From Pontibacter burrus (GTDB lineage: Bacteria > Bacteroidota > Bacteroidia > Cytophagales > Hymenobacteraceae), in assembly GCF_010686685.1 (NCBI RefSeq), contig NZ_JAAGWD010000002.1, positions 62,001 through 126,000 on the forward strand: 64,000 nucleotides of DNA, in the 5' to 3' direction. Positions within the stretch are counted from its first letter, which is position 1. Each line of letters opens with the position of its first letter. Below are positions 7,836 through 16,558 of this stretch, one piece after another. A program made the position numbers and the translations under genes. The notes beneath the pieces were generated by a model. The model had not been told where the DNA came from. It was given only the letters and a program-made list of their open reading frames with translations, and did not search any database.

Positions 7836-10235
7836 TTACTGTGTCCGGATGGCTTTAACCGGGTCCAGCATGGCCGCTTTCAAAGCCTGGAAACTGACAG
7901 TTAGTAGCGCAATGGTCATAGCAGCTAGGCCTGCAACTGCAAAAATCCACCAGCTAAGTTCTGTTCTGTAAGCAAAGTCCTGCAGCCATTTATCCATGCT
8001 GTACCAGGCAATAGGTATGGCCAGAACTATAGCAATCAGTACCAGCAAGGCAAAATCGCGGGAGAGGAGCAGTACGATGCTGGTGGTTGAAGAACCCAGC
8101 ACTTTGCGGATGCCTATTTCTTTAGTGCGCTGTTCGGCGGTAAACGATGCCAGCCCAAACAACCCAAGGCAGGCAATAAAAATGGTTAGCCCGGCAAAGT
8201 AACCAAACACGGTCAGCATCTTTTCTTCGGTACGGTACTGCTTATCAAAATGCTCGTCCATAAAAAAGTACTCCATCGGGTGTTCTGTATCGAAAGCCTG
8301 CCATTTTTCCTGGATGTAGCTTATAGTTGCCGGCATGTCCTGCGGTTTCATTTTCATTAAAAGAAAACCAGGAGATTCAGGTACAAGCGCCAGTATCATG
8401 GGCTCTACTTTGCTGTGCAACGATTTTATATGGAAATCCTTTACTACGCCAATTACTTTTGCATCCCAGTCATCCATCTGAATGCGTTTACCGATCGGAT
8501 TCTTCCACAGCATTTTTTTTACAGCCGCTTCATTTACGATCAGTCCACCTTTCAGGTCTGTTTTAAACTCTCTGGAGTAGTTGCGGCCTTCTTTCAGTTC
8601 AATGCCCATTACACCCACAAAGTCATAATCCACAAACATTACGTCCATCGCATTTTGCAGGGTTTTACCGTCTTTTTCAGCAAATACAAGGATGGTGCTT
8701 GTTTCGTCTGCCGGAATACTCACCGAATTGGATACCTTCTCGATGTTGGGGTTGCGCAGTAATTCCTGTTTTATACTTGGCAGTTGTTTTACCAGCGTAG
8801 AGTCGCCGGTCGGGATATCAATGATAAGGACCTGCTCTTTGTTAAACCCAAGTTGGCGGTTCTTTAAAAACTGCATCTGGCTGAAAACTACCAGCGTACC
8901 AATGATCAGGATAAGCGAAATGGTAAACTGGATAACGACCAGCGATCTGCGTAAGGTAGCGTTTCCGCCTCTGGGTGCTTTGTCTGCTTTCAGTACATCA
9001 ACAGGTTTAAACTGGGATAGGAAGATGGCAGGATAACTGCCGGCTACTGCCCCGATAAACACAATGATGGCAAATAGCGCAATAATAACTTCCTTCTGTA
9101 AAAAGAAATTAGATTCGAGGTGCTTATCTGTAAGTGAGTTGAAAGTAGGAATAAGGATCTGCGCCAACGCTAGTGCCAGAATGACTGCCAGTATGGTTAT
9201 CAGAAGCGATTCGCCTATAAACTGGCCAATGATCTGGGATCGGTACGCGCCAACTACCTTTCGTAAGCCTACTTCCTTAGCTCTTTTGGCAGAGCGCGCT
9301 GTAGCCAGGTTCATGTAATTTATACTAGCAATCAGTAGCAGAAAAACTGCGACAACCGAGAAGATGTAGATGTAGCTAATGTTGCCCGGAGCGGATATAT
9401 CTTCTACATATTCGGTATCGAAGTGAATGCTGCGCAATGGCTGCAACACAAATTTCATCGAAGCCTGCAGATCGTTCTCTTTAAGCCAGGGAGTAACATG
9501 AGTGGCTGCAAATGTCTTCAGCTTTTCCTGGAAAGGAGCGATCTGGGCTTCATCCTGCAGCAGCACATACGTATATCGGCTCATATGGAACCAGTGGTTA
9601 TTATCCGTTAATACATCCTGCCGTTGCGTGTCGAAAGTGCTACGGGCCAGAAAAGCATTGGCGTGTATATGAGAGTTGCCTTCGTTTGCAAAAACACCTG
9701 TAACATGGTACGAGTTACGACTGAATTTAAGCACTTCGCCAATGGCTTTTTCTGCGCTTCCGAAATACTTCTGCGCCATTTGCTCGCTTACAACTATAGT
9801 TCGGGGCTCGGCTAAAGCTGTAGCGGGGTTGCCGGCCAGAAACTTATAGTCAAAGATTTCGAAGAAGGCGCTGTCAGCAAATAGCAGTTTGTCTTCGTTA
9901 AAGCTGCGGCCTTTGTACCAGATGGTTTGCTTATTGGCAGGCAGCAGTTGGGTGACATGTTCCAGCTCGGGGTAATCTTTCAGCAGGAAAGGGGCAAGCG
10001 TAGGCGCAGACAAGGCAAATTTGTTTGTCTGGCCGTCGTGCTCTATTTCGCCGGCAACGCGCACAATGCGGTCTGCCTTGCTGAACTGGTTTTCATAGCT
10101 TAGTTCGTCCTGCACATACAGAAAGATAAGGATACACGAAGCCACCCCCAGCGCTAGCCCGGCGATGTTAATAGCGGAGTATACCTTGTTGCGGTACAGG
10201 TTGCGGAGGGCGACAAGCAGGTAGTTACGAAACAT
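7836..10235 (-). CDS. FtsX/MacB-type ABC transporter permease (second copy)
   Basis: 799-residue inner-membrane permease. Layout: TM helix near 20-43, periplasmic MacB-like domain (about 45-260), FtsX core with three TM helices (about 285-410), then a second cycle of TM helix (about 428-450), periplasmic domain and FtsX core (about 680-795). FtsX signatures NYMNLATARSAKRAKEVGLRKVVG and EQRTKEIGIRKVLG occur once per half; only parts are quoted as identity guides. It is a close relative of the adjacent gene at 10271-12667, 35 bp away, so the two arose by tandem duplication and probably share the ATPase at 12761-13477. Substrate unknown. Confidence 0.92.
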   Translation of the reverse strand: MFRNYLLVALRNLYRNKVYSAINIAGLALGVASCILIFLYVQDELSYENQFSKADRIVRVAGEIEHDGQTNKFALSAPTLAPFLLKDYPELEHVTQLLPANKQTIWYKGRSFNEDKLLFADSAFFEIFDYKFLAGNPATALAEPRTIVVSEQMAQKYFGSAEKAIGEVLKFSRNSYHVTGVFANEGNSHIHANAFLARSTFDTQRQDVLTDNNHWFHMSRYTYVLLQDEAQIAPFQEKLKTFAATHVTPWLKENDLQASMKFVLQPLRSIHFDTEYVEDISAPGNISYIYIFSVVAVFLLLIASINYMNLATARSAKRAKEVGLRKVVGAYRSQIIGQFIGESLLITILAVILALALAQILIPTFNSLTDKHLESNFFLQKEVIIALFAIIVFIGAVAGSYPAIFLSQFKPVDVLKADKAPRGGNATLRRSLVVIQFTISLILIIGTLVVFSQMQFLKNRQLGFNKEQVLIIDIPTGDSTLVKQLPSIKQELLRNPNIEKVSNSVSIPADETSTILVFAEKDGKTLQNAMDVMFVDYDFVGVMGIELKEGRNYSREFKTDLKGGLIVNEAAVKKMLWKNPIGKRIQMDDWDAKVIGVVKDFHIKSLHSKVEPMILALVPESPGFLLMKMKPQDMPATISYIQEKWQAFDTEHPMEYFFMDEHFDKQYRTEEKMLTVFGYFAGLTIFIACLGLFGLASFTAEQRTKEIGIRKVLGSSTTSIVLLLSRDFALLVLIAIVLAIPIAWYSMDKWLQDFAYRTELSWWIFAVAGLAAMTIALLTVSFQALKAAMLDPVKAIRTQ

Positions 10236-10270
10236 AAGCTTATACAGGCTTCTATAGTTTTAATTCTCTT

Positions 10271-12667
10271 TTATTCAGCGCGCAAGGCTTTAACAGGATC
10301 TGTTGTGGCTGCCTTCAGGGCCTGGTAACTGACCGTCAGCAACGCAATAGCTAAAGCTCCCATACCTGCTGCTACAAACTGCCACCAGCTCAGCTCGGTA
10401 CGGTAAGCAAAGTTCTGTAGCCACGTATCCATGGCATACCAGGCAACAGGCACGGCCAGCACAATGGCAATTACCACCAGTGTTGCAAAGTTTCCGGTAA
10501 GCAGGACAACAATATCTGTAACACTACCACCCAGTACCTTCCGGATACCGATTTCTTTAGTGCGCTGCTCAGCCATATAAGATGCCAGACCGAACAGACC
10601 CATACAGGCAATCACTATAGTTAGCAGCGCGAAAAAAGTAAAAATGGTCAACATCTTTTCTTCGGCCTGGTATTGCTGGTGAAAGCTCTCGTCTAGGAAA
10701 CTATAGTCCATAGGGTAGCCTGGGAAGTACTTTCGCCAGATATCTTCCATATCAGAAAGTGTTGCAGCAAGAGGTGTATTGGCTTCAAGCCGCACGACGA
10801 GCTTACCAAAATGCGGGTCCAGCTGAATAACCAATGGCTCTATTTTGCTGTGCAGCGAAGTGTAGTTGAAATCTTTTACAACACCTATCACAGTACCATT
10901 GGCAGTATCAGCCCAGGTAGGTTTAATGCGTTTGTCAATGGCATCTGACCATCCTAACTCTTTTACTGCCGCTTCGTTCAGGATGTACCTGAACTGTTCG
11001 TCTGTGCGGATATCCTTTGAATAATTTCGCCCGGCACTAAGTTTCATGCCCATCAGGTCGAGGTATTCATAACCTACACTAATGGTATTGATGCTTTTCT
11101 TTACCAGTCTATTGTTCTGTTCAAGCAGGTAATCTCCTTTAACGGCGCCTTCGCCGGGCAACTGCTGTGCATTTGTGGTTAAAACAACCTGTGGCAGCCT
11201 ACGGAACTCCTGTTTAATGGCGGCCAGGTTCTCCTTTTGTTTTACCCAGCCAATAGACGGAATACTGATTGCTACCACCTGCTCCTTATCGAAACCAAGA
11301 TCGGTATTCCGGACGTGCATCATCTGGTCGTACACAACTATAGTTCCGGTAATAAGGACGAGTGAGATGGTAAACTGAGCAACCACCAGGCCTTTACGTA
11401 GCAGTGCATTTCCGCTTTTTGGGGTCTGGTTTGATTTAAGGACCTCTGCGGAGCTAAACCTTGAGAGGAAAAAAGCCGGATAACTGCCTGCAACTATACC
11501 AATAAACAGCACAATAACGAGCAACGCCATTCCTAGTTCAGAACTAAGGATAAGCACGCTGTCTATCGTTTTACCGGTAACGGTGTTAAAGAGCGGCAAA
11601 GTGAGCTCAACCAACATAAGCGCCAGCAACGAGGCAACTATAGCCAGCAGCACAGATTCAAGTAAAAACTGTTGAATTACCTGCGCGCGACTTGCCCCGA
11701 TAGCTTTTCGCATGCCTACTTCCTTTGCCCGTTTTGCGGAGCGGGCTGTAGCCAGATTGATATAGTTAATAGATGCAATCAGCAGTAGAAAACCCGCTAT
11801 TACGCCAAAGATGTAGATGTACGTAATGTTTCCTACTTCCCCTACAGGAGCTTCCTTTTCCTTATCAAGGTACGCATCTGTGATATTCTGAAGCTGGAAG
11901 GTAGCGCCTGTAATGCCTGCTAGTGATTGGCCTGGAGTTGCTTTTCTGTCATAAAGGTCCGCTATCTTTTCCTGGAGTGGGGCAGCGTGTTCTTTTTTAT
12001 GCAGCTTCAGGTAAGTATAACCCCCGATTCCGTTCCAATCAGTTACATAATATTCTGTCTGGGCATCGAAGTGCAGCGGAAGAATAGCCCCGGGATTAAT
12101 GTGAGATGGAGCAGTCTGGTCGATTACACCTGTAACTAAAAAAGTACTAGCAATATACTTTACCGGTTTACCAAGAGCAGCTTCCAGTGAGCCGAATAGT
12201 TTGCCAGCCAGCTCAGATGTAAGCACGATAGATGCAGGGGCTTTAAGAGCAGTGGATGGATTGCCAACTATAAACGGAAAATCCAGCACTGAGAAAATAT
12301 TACTGTCGGCGTAAATGATGTTGTCGGTGTAGAAGGCTTGCTCGTCGGTGCGGATAGCGTTTTGTCCCATGTTTATCAGCACGGTTGCGCTCTCCACTTC
12401 CGGGTATTCCTGGGGCAGAAGCTGAGCCAGCGGGCCAATTGCTGCTGCTGTTTCTATAGTTTGATCACCTTTCTGTACGGTACTCGTTACCCTGTAAATT
12501 CTGTCAGCATCCTTAAAGCTCTCATCATAACTTAGTTCATGCTGCAAAAACAGGAAGATCAGCAGACAGGATGCTATGCCAACAGCTAACCCTACAAGGT
12601 TTATGGCTGTGTATACTTTGTTACGAAGCAGGTTGCGAAGTGTAATAACAAGGTAGTTTTTTAACAT
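10271..12667 (-). CDS. FtsX/MacB-type ABC transporter permease (first copy)
   Basis: 798 residues with the same two-cycle layout as its downstream paralogue: N-terminal TM (about 20-42), MacB-like periplasmic domain, three-helix FtsX core with SAKRAKEVGMRKAIGASR, second TM near 428, second periplasmic domain, and C-terminal FtsX core with EQRTKEIGIRKVLGGS. A single polypeptide therefore resembles a fused dimer of MacB membrane parts. It lies in the order adaptor, ATPase, permease, permease. A hairpin in the 93-bp gap before it could attenuate transcription coming from the ATPase gene. A tripartite efflux or lipoprotein-extraction role is inferred from gene order. Confidence 0.92.
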   Translation of the reverse strand: MLKNYLVITLRNLLRNKVYTAINLVGLAVGIASCLLIFLFLQHELSYDESFKDADRIYRVTSTVQKGDQTIETAAAIGPLAQLLPQEYPEVESATVLINMGQNAIRTDEQAFYTDNIIYADSNIFSVLDFPFIVGNPSTALKAPASIVLTSELAGKLFGSLEAALGKPVKYIASTFLVTGVIDQTAPSHINPGAILPLHFDAQTEYYVTDWNGIGGYTYLKLHKKEHAAPLQEKIADLYDRKATPGQSLAGITGATFQLQNITDAYLDKEKEAPVGEVGNITYIYIFGVIAGFLLLIASINYINLATARSAKRAKEVGMRKAIGASRAQVIQQFLLESVLLAIVASLLALMLVELTLPLFNTVTGKTIDSVLILSSELGMALLVIVLFIGIVAGSYPAFFLSRFSSAEVLKSNQTPKSGNALLRKGLVVAQFTISLVLITGTIVVYDQMMHVRNTDLGFDKEQVVAISIPSIGWVKQKENLAAIKQEFRRLPQVVLTTNAQQLPGEGAVKGDYLLEQNNRLVKKSINTISVGYEYLDLMGMKLSAGRNYSKDIRTDEQFRYILNEAAVKELGWSDAIDKRIKPTWADTANGTVIGVVKDFNYTSLHSKIEPLVIQLDPHFGKLVVRLEANTPLAATLSDMEDIWRKYFPGYPMDYSFLDESFHQQYQAEEKMLTIFTFFALLTIVIACMGLFGLASYMAEQRTKEIGIRKVLGGSVTDIVVLLTGNFATLVVIAIVLAVPVAWYAMDTWLQNFAYRTELSWWQFVAAGMGALAIALLTVSYQALKAATTDPVKALRAE

Positions 12668-12707
12668 AGCTCAGAAAGGGATATAGTTTGAGAAGGGCAA
12701 AACAAGG

Positions 12708-12741
12708 ATAAGTGGCGCATCCGGTAAGATGCGCCACTTAT
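12708..12741 (-). terminator. Hairpin between ATPase and permease genes
   Basis: 14-bp perfect stem ATAAGTGGCGCATC/GATGCGCCACTTAT with a 6-nt loop. On the minus strand only a weak T tract (CCTTGTTTTG) follows, so it may be a partial terminator, attenuator or mRNA-processing hairpin that sets ATPase versus permease amounts. Confidence 0.55.
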
Positions 12742-12760
12742 AAACTACTCATGATGTTTT

Positions 12761-13477
12761 TTATAACAGCTCCGCAGCATGCTTGCGCACGTTCAGGTTC
12801 TCTGTCACGATCTGGCCGTCGAACAGGTTCACAATGCGGTGTGCGTATTCGGCGTCAGAAGGAGAGTGCGTTACCATTACTACCGTAGTGCCGGCTTCAT
12901 TCAGTTCAGTTAGCAAAGCCATTACTTCACGGCCATGTACAGAGTCCAGGTTACCGGTTGGTTCGTCGGCAAGTATCAGGCTTGGGCTGGAAACGGTGGC
13001 GCGGGCAATGGCGGCACGTTGCTGCTGACCACCCGATAACTGCTGCGGGAAGTGGTTGCGGCGGTGTGCAATACCCATACGTTCCATGGCTTCTGTTACG
13101 CGTTTTTCGGTTTCTGCTTTGCTAACGCCCAGGTAAGCCAGCGGCAAGCCAATATTTTCTTCCACGGTCAGCTCATCGATCAGGTTAAAGCTTTGGAACA
13201 CGAAGCCCAGATTCTGCTTGCGTATTTTGGCACGCTGACGCTCACTGGCATGGGTAATATCCTGGCCCAGAAATTTAAAGCTGCCAGCAGATGGGCTATC
13301 CAGCAAACCAAGGATGTTAAGCAGGGTAGATTTTCCGCAGCCAGATGGTCCCATAATAGCTACAAATTCGCCTTTCGCGATCTGCAGATCTACACCGGCA
13401 AGGGCAGTAGTTTCAACAGTATCAGTTACATATTTCTTTTGCAGCTGCTTTGTTTCGATGAGTAGTTCCTTGTTCAT
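12761..13477 (-). CDS. ABC transporter ATP-binding protein (MacB/LolD family)
   Basis: 238-residue cytoplasmic ATPase of the MacB/LolD branch. Walker A GPSGCGKST (about residue 43-51), Q-loop in LGFVFQSFNL, ABC signature LSGGQQQR, Walker B LILADEPTGNLDS and the switch His in VMVTHSP are all intact. LDEPTGNLD-type wording and the short length are typical of ATPases paired with FtsX permeases. It lies between the adaptor gene and the two permeases and presumably powers both. Confidence 0.96.
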   Translation of the reverse strand: MNKELLIETKQLQKKYVTDTVETTALAGVDLQIAKGEFVAIMGPSGCGKSTLLNILGLLDSPSAGSFKFLGQDITHASERQRAKIRKQNLGFVFQSFNLIDELTVEENIGLPLAYLGVSKAETEKRVTEAMERMGIAHRRNHFPQQLSGGQQQRAAIARATVSSPSLILADEPTGNLDSVHGREVMALLTELNEAGTTVVMVTHSPSDAEYAHRIVNLFDGQIVTENLNVRKHAAELL

Positions 13478-13562
13478 GTTGTTTATTTCGTTATCCGTTG
13501 ATGGTTGTCCGTTATTTGTTTCTCAATTCAGTTTTATTTTGTACTAAGGGCGCGATGTTTCT

Positions 13563-13640
13563 TAATTGTTATATTGTTGATGGTTAAATTGTTGACTCGT
13601 GGTGTGTTAACAATTTAACAATTCAGCCATTCAACCATTT
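13563..13640. repeat. TTGTTAAAT-type dispersed repeat with inverted halves
   Basis: Low-complexity stretch built from variants of TTGTTAAAT/GGTTGAATGGCTGAA, with a second half in reverse-complement orientation. It occupies the gap between the adaptor and the ATPase gene. Related stretches lie at 57050-57148 and 60062-60138. Confidence 0.7.
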
Positions 13641-14889
13641 ACTTCAGTTCCAACCGGTCTATGTTGCCGTAGCTGTCGTAAGACGAAACGATAACTTTTT
13701 CGCCTGGCTGCAATCCTTCAATTACTTCATAATGATTCGGGTTCTGGCGGCCTAGTTTTATAGTTCGTTTTTCGGCGAACGTGCCCGATTTATCAACTAC
13801 AAATATCCAGTTTCCGCCTGTGCTCTGGTAAAAGCCGCCGCGTGGTAGCAGTACCGCCTTGCCACCATCGTTCAGGTTCAGCTTTAGCTGCAGCGTCTGG
13901 CCACGACGAATGCCTTCCGGAGTGCCATTAGCAAACTCCATATCCACCTGAAAAGTGTTGTTTTGCACTTCAGGGAATACCTTGCTTACTTTAACCTGGT
14001 AAGTATTTCCGTTAAATTCGAAATTGCCGGTAAGGCCCGGGTAAATTCTTGATATGTAGTGCTCGTCTATGTTGGCTTTTACTTTATAGCCGTTCAGGTC
14101 ATCAACCTGGCCAATGTTTTCGCCGGCTGCTTTGCTTTCGCCAACTTCTGCTTTTAGGGTAGATAACTGGCCGGTAAATGGTGCTACTACATACAGGTTA
14201 TTCAGCGTATTGCGGGCCATATCAATGTTAGCTTTCATGCGGTAGATCGACTCATCCAGCTGGCGTAAACGGTCCTGCATTAGTTGGGCATCCTGCTTTA
14301 CAGAGCGCTCTCCCAGTTCTTTCCGGCGCTTCAGGTATTGGTAATTGTCTTTCGATGTTTCGTACTCTTCTCTCGAGATGGCGCCTTCGGCAATCAGCAT
14401 TTTGTTGCGGTTGTAAGTGCGTTCTGCTGTGGTCAGATTATATTCGATTTCAGCCAGTTCGTTCATTTTGCGGATCTGGTCCTGCTTCATCAGAATTTCA
14501 GAGTTCTGGCGCTCGTTCATCAGATCGTACAGTTGCGTTTCGCGGGTCATAAAGTCGATCTGCAGTGTGGTGTTCGAAAGCTTCAGAATAGTGTCGCCTT
14601 TCTCCACCATACGGCCATCATCGGTATAGATTCTTTCTACGCGGCCGCCTTCTGTAATATCCAGGAAAAACGTTTTAAGCGGGTCTACAGAGCCATCTAC
14701 AGCTATAAATTCCTGGAACTTGCCTTCCTGCACGGTGCCCATTGTTACACGCTGTGCTTCCACATTAAGCTTAGAAGTATGCTCGGCAAAAAGCAGGTTA
14801 TAAATAACCACCACCAGTACCAATGCCACTGCAGCTACGATGGCTATCTTTTTAGGTGTATACTTTTTTTTCTCGATAATGCGATCCAT
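13639..14889 (-). CDS. HlyD/MacA-family periplasmic adaptor protein
   Basis: 416 residues. A single N-terminal TM anchor (about 15-33, IAIVAAVALVLVVVIYNLLF) is followed by a short beta-barrel/lipoyl half, a long coiled-coil hairpin (about 110-235, with repeated E/K/R/L-rich heptads), the second lipoyl half (VVAPFTGQLSTLKAEVGES) and beta-barrel domains. This is the membrane-fusion protein of a tripartite efflux pump. It is first in the operon HlyD-ATPase-permease-permease. No TolC-like gene is in the window, so the outer-membrane channel must be supplied from elsewhere. The upstream spacer carries a sigma-54-like promoter and activator sites. Confidence 0.93.
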   Translation of the reverse strand: MDRIIEKKKYTPKKIAIVAAVALVLVVVIYNLLFAEHTSKLNVEAQRVTMGTVQEGKFQEFIAVDGSVDPLKTFFLDITEGGRVERIYTDDGRMVEKGDTILKLSNTTLQIDFMTRETQLYDLMNERQNSEILMKQDQIRKMNELAEIEYNLTTAERTYNRNKMLIAEGAISREEYETSKDNYQYLKRRKELGERSVKQDAQLMQDRLRQLDESIYRMKANIDMARNTLNNLYVVAPFTGQLSTLKAEVGESKAAGENIGQVDDLNGYKVKANIDEHYISRIYPGLTGNFEFNGNTYQVKVSKVFPEVQNNTFQVDMEFANGTPEGIRRGQTLQLKLNLNDGGKAVLLPRGGFYQSTGGNWIFVVDKSGTFAEKRTIKLGRQNPNHYEVIEGLQPGEKVIVSSYDSYGNIDRLELK

Positions 14890-14924
14890 AGTCTGGTAAG
14901 CTTGTGTTCTGTGTATAGCCCAAT

Positions 14925-14940
14925 GTCAATACTTGTGCCA
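14925..14940 (-). promoter_or_regulatory. Sigma-54-like -24/-12 promoter for the efflux operon
   Basis: On the minus strand TGGCACAAGTATTGAC: the -24 element TGGCAC is a perfect match and the -12 element is TTGAC where consensus is TTGC. The GG is 10 nt from the second G, the spacing sigma-54 requires. The predicted start point is about 20-25 nt before the adaptor ATG. Confidence 0.55.
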
Positions 14941-15004
14941 TAATTATTAATGCATTGATTATTAGTATTTTACGGTTGAATTTAGCGCTAAATGATGCTT
15001 AGGG

Positions 15005-15042
15005 TGTCCGCAAACGTACACTTCACTGTCTGCAACCGGACA
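15005..15042. promoter_or_regulatory. Two helically phased activator-binding sites
   Basis: TGTCCGCAAACGTACA (15005-15020) and TGTCTGCAACCGGACA (15027-15042) agree at 13 of 16 positions. Each is a TGTC-N8-GACA-like imperfect palindrome. The starts are 22 bp apart, two helical turns. They lie about 65-105 bp upstream of the sigma-54-like promoter facing the efflux operon, and upstream of the sigma-54 regulator gene on the other side: a classic enhancer position. Confidence 0.65.
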
Positions 15043-15175
15043 CTCGATGCGGGAGCGCATGGGGAAACTACAGAAACTTAGAGCGGAACACTGTTGCGAC
15101 ATAGCAAATAGATTGGGTAATTGCACAAAAAACACTTACATTAGTATTTACAAGAGCACCTTTTATACTATAAAC

Positions 15176-16558
15176 ATGAGTAAAACTGCCTGCCAGATTC
15201 TGATTGTAGACGATGAAGATGACATACTTACAGCCGGCAGGCTCCTGCTGAAACAGCATTTTACATCGGTTATAACCACCTCAGATCCTTACCAGATACC
15301 AGCTATACTTACTGAGCAGCCTATAGATGTAGTGTTGCTGGATATGAACTATAGCGCCGGCGCTACCAGCAGCAAAGAAGGGTTTTACTGGCTGAAACAG
15401 GTAAAGCAAACCAACCCCAACGTAACTGTAATCCTGATGACAGCTTACGGTGACATAGAACTTGCTGTAAGGGCGCTGAAAGAAGGAGCATCGGATTTTG
15501 TACTGAAACCCTGGAAAAACGACAAGCTGGTAGCTATTTTAAAGTCAGCTTGCCAGCAGCGGCAACAAGGTGCGTCTCCAACTATAGGGCAGACAAATCA
15601 AGGAAATACTTTTCATTACGGGGAGTTTATTGGCGTTTCGCCGGCTATGCAGCGGGTGTATCAGACAATAGAAAAAGTTGGGGCTACAGATGCCAATGTG
15701 CTTATCCTGGGAGAGAATGGAACAGGTAAAGAAGTGGCAGCACGGGCCTTGCACCAACGCTCGCACAGAGCTGGAAATGCCTTCGAGAAAGTTGATCTGG
15801 GAGCCGTAAGCGAGACACTTTTTGAAAGCGAACTTTTCGGGCATGCGAAAGGTGCCTTTACAGATGCTAAGGAAGAGCGTATAGGCCGTATGGAAGCTGC
15901 TAATGGAGGCACCCTTTTCCTGGATGAGATTGGAAATCTGTCGCTGGCATTGCAGGCCAAATTGCTTACGGTGCTGCAGAGCCGGCAGGTGGTACGTTTA
16001 GGAACCAACAAGCCACGCCCTATCGATATCCGGCTCATCTGTGCTACCAACATGCCACTATACGACATGGTACGGCAAGGTACATTCCGGCAGGACCTGC
16101 TTTACAGGATAAATACAGTAGAAATAAAATTGCCGCCCCTGCGCGAGCGCAAAGAAGATGTAAGATTGCTGGCAAACCATTTTCTTAAAGCTTATAGCCA
16201 GAAATACAACCGCCCGGATCTGGGGATGAATCCTCAGACAATGCACCGGTTAACAGAATATCATTGGCCGGGCAACGTGCGCGAGCTGGATCATGCCATG
16301 GAACGTGCCGTCATACTTTGCGATGGCAACGAGCTGCATGCCGATGACTTTTACCTGGCACCTAATCAGAGTACTGCTAACTATAGAGAGGAGGCAGCCC
16401 CGGTTCCTACAGAGGGCGACTATACCCTGGAAGCGCTGGAAAAGATGATGGTGCAGAAGGTGCTTATAAAACATGCTGGCAACATAACACACGCCGCCAA
16501 AGAACTTGGTATAACCCGAACTGCACTCTACCGCCGAATCGAGAAACATGGGCTATAG
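15176..16558 (+). CDS. Sigma-54-dependent response regulator (NtrC family)
   Basis: 460 residues from the ATG at 15176; an upstream ATG at 15047 would add a non-conserved leader, whereas MSKTACQILIVDDED begins a normal receiver. Receiver domain residues 5-125 with the acidic pair DDE and phosphoacceptor Asp in VVLLDMNYS. AAA+ domain about 155-385 with Walker A GENGTGKE, the sigma-54 contact loop GAFTDA and Walker B GGTLFLDEIG. A C-terminal Fis-type helix-turn-helix includes NITHAAKELGITRTALYRR. It should activate sigma-54 promoters when phosphorylated by the kinase whose gene overlaps its end by 11 bases. Likely target: the divergent efflux operon. Confidence 0.94.
   Translation: MSKTACQILIVDDEDDILTAGRLLLKQHFTSVITTSDPYQIPAILTEQPIDVVLLDMNYSAGATSSKEGFYWLKQVKQTNPNVTVILMTAYGDIELAVRALKEGASDFVLKPWKNDKLVAILKSACQQRQQGASPTIGQTNQGNTFHYGEFIGVSPAMQRVYQTIEKVGATDANVLILGENGTGKEVAARALHQRSHRAGNAFEKVDLGAVSETLFESELFGHAKGAFTDAKEERIGRMEAANGGTLFLDEIGNLSLALQAKLLTVLQSRQVVRLGTNKPRPIDIRLICATNMPLYDMVRQGTFRQDLLYRINTVEIKLPPLRERKEDVRLLANHFLKAYSQKYNRPDLGMNPQTMHRLTEYHWPGNVRELDHAMERAVILCDGNELHADDFYLAPNQSTANYREEAAPVPTEGDYTLEALEKMMVQKVLIKHAGNITHAAKELGITRTALYRRIEKHGL

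Noticed and set aside
14284..14943. 219-codon ORF antisense to the HlyD adaptor
   Set aside because: Shadow frame over a coiled-coil gene; composition atypical and it overlaps the promoter region.
15047..15175. Upstream start of the sigma-54 response regulator
   Set aside because: Adds 43 residues before a normal receiver domain start at 15176.
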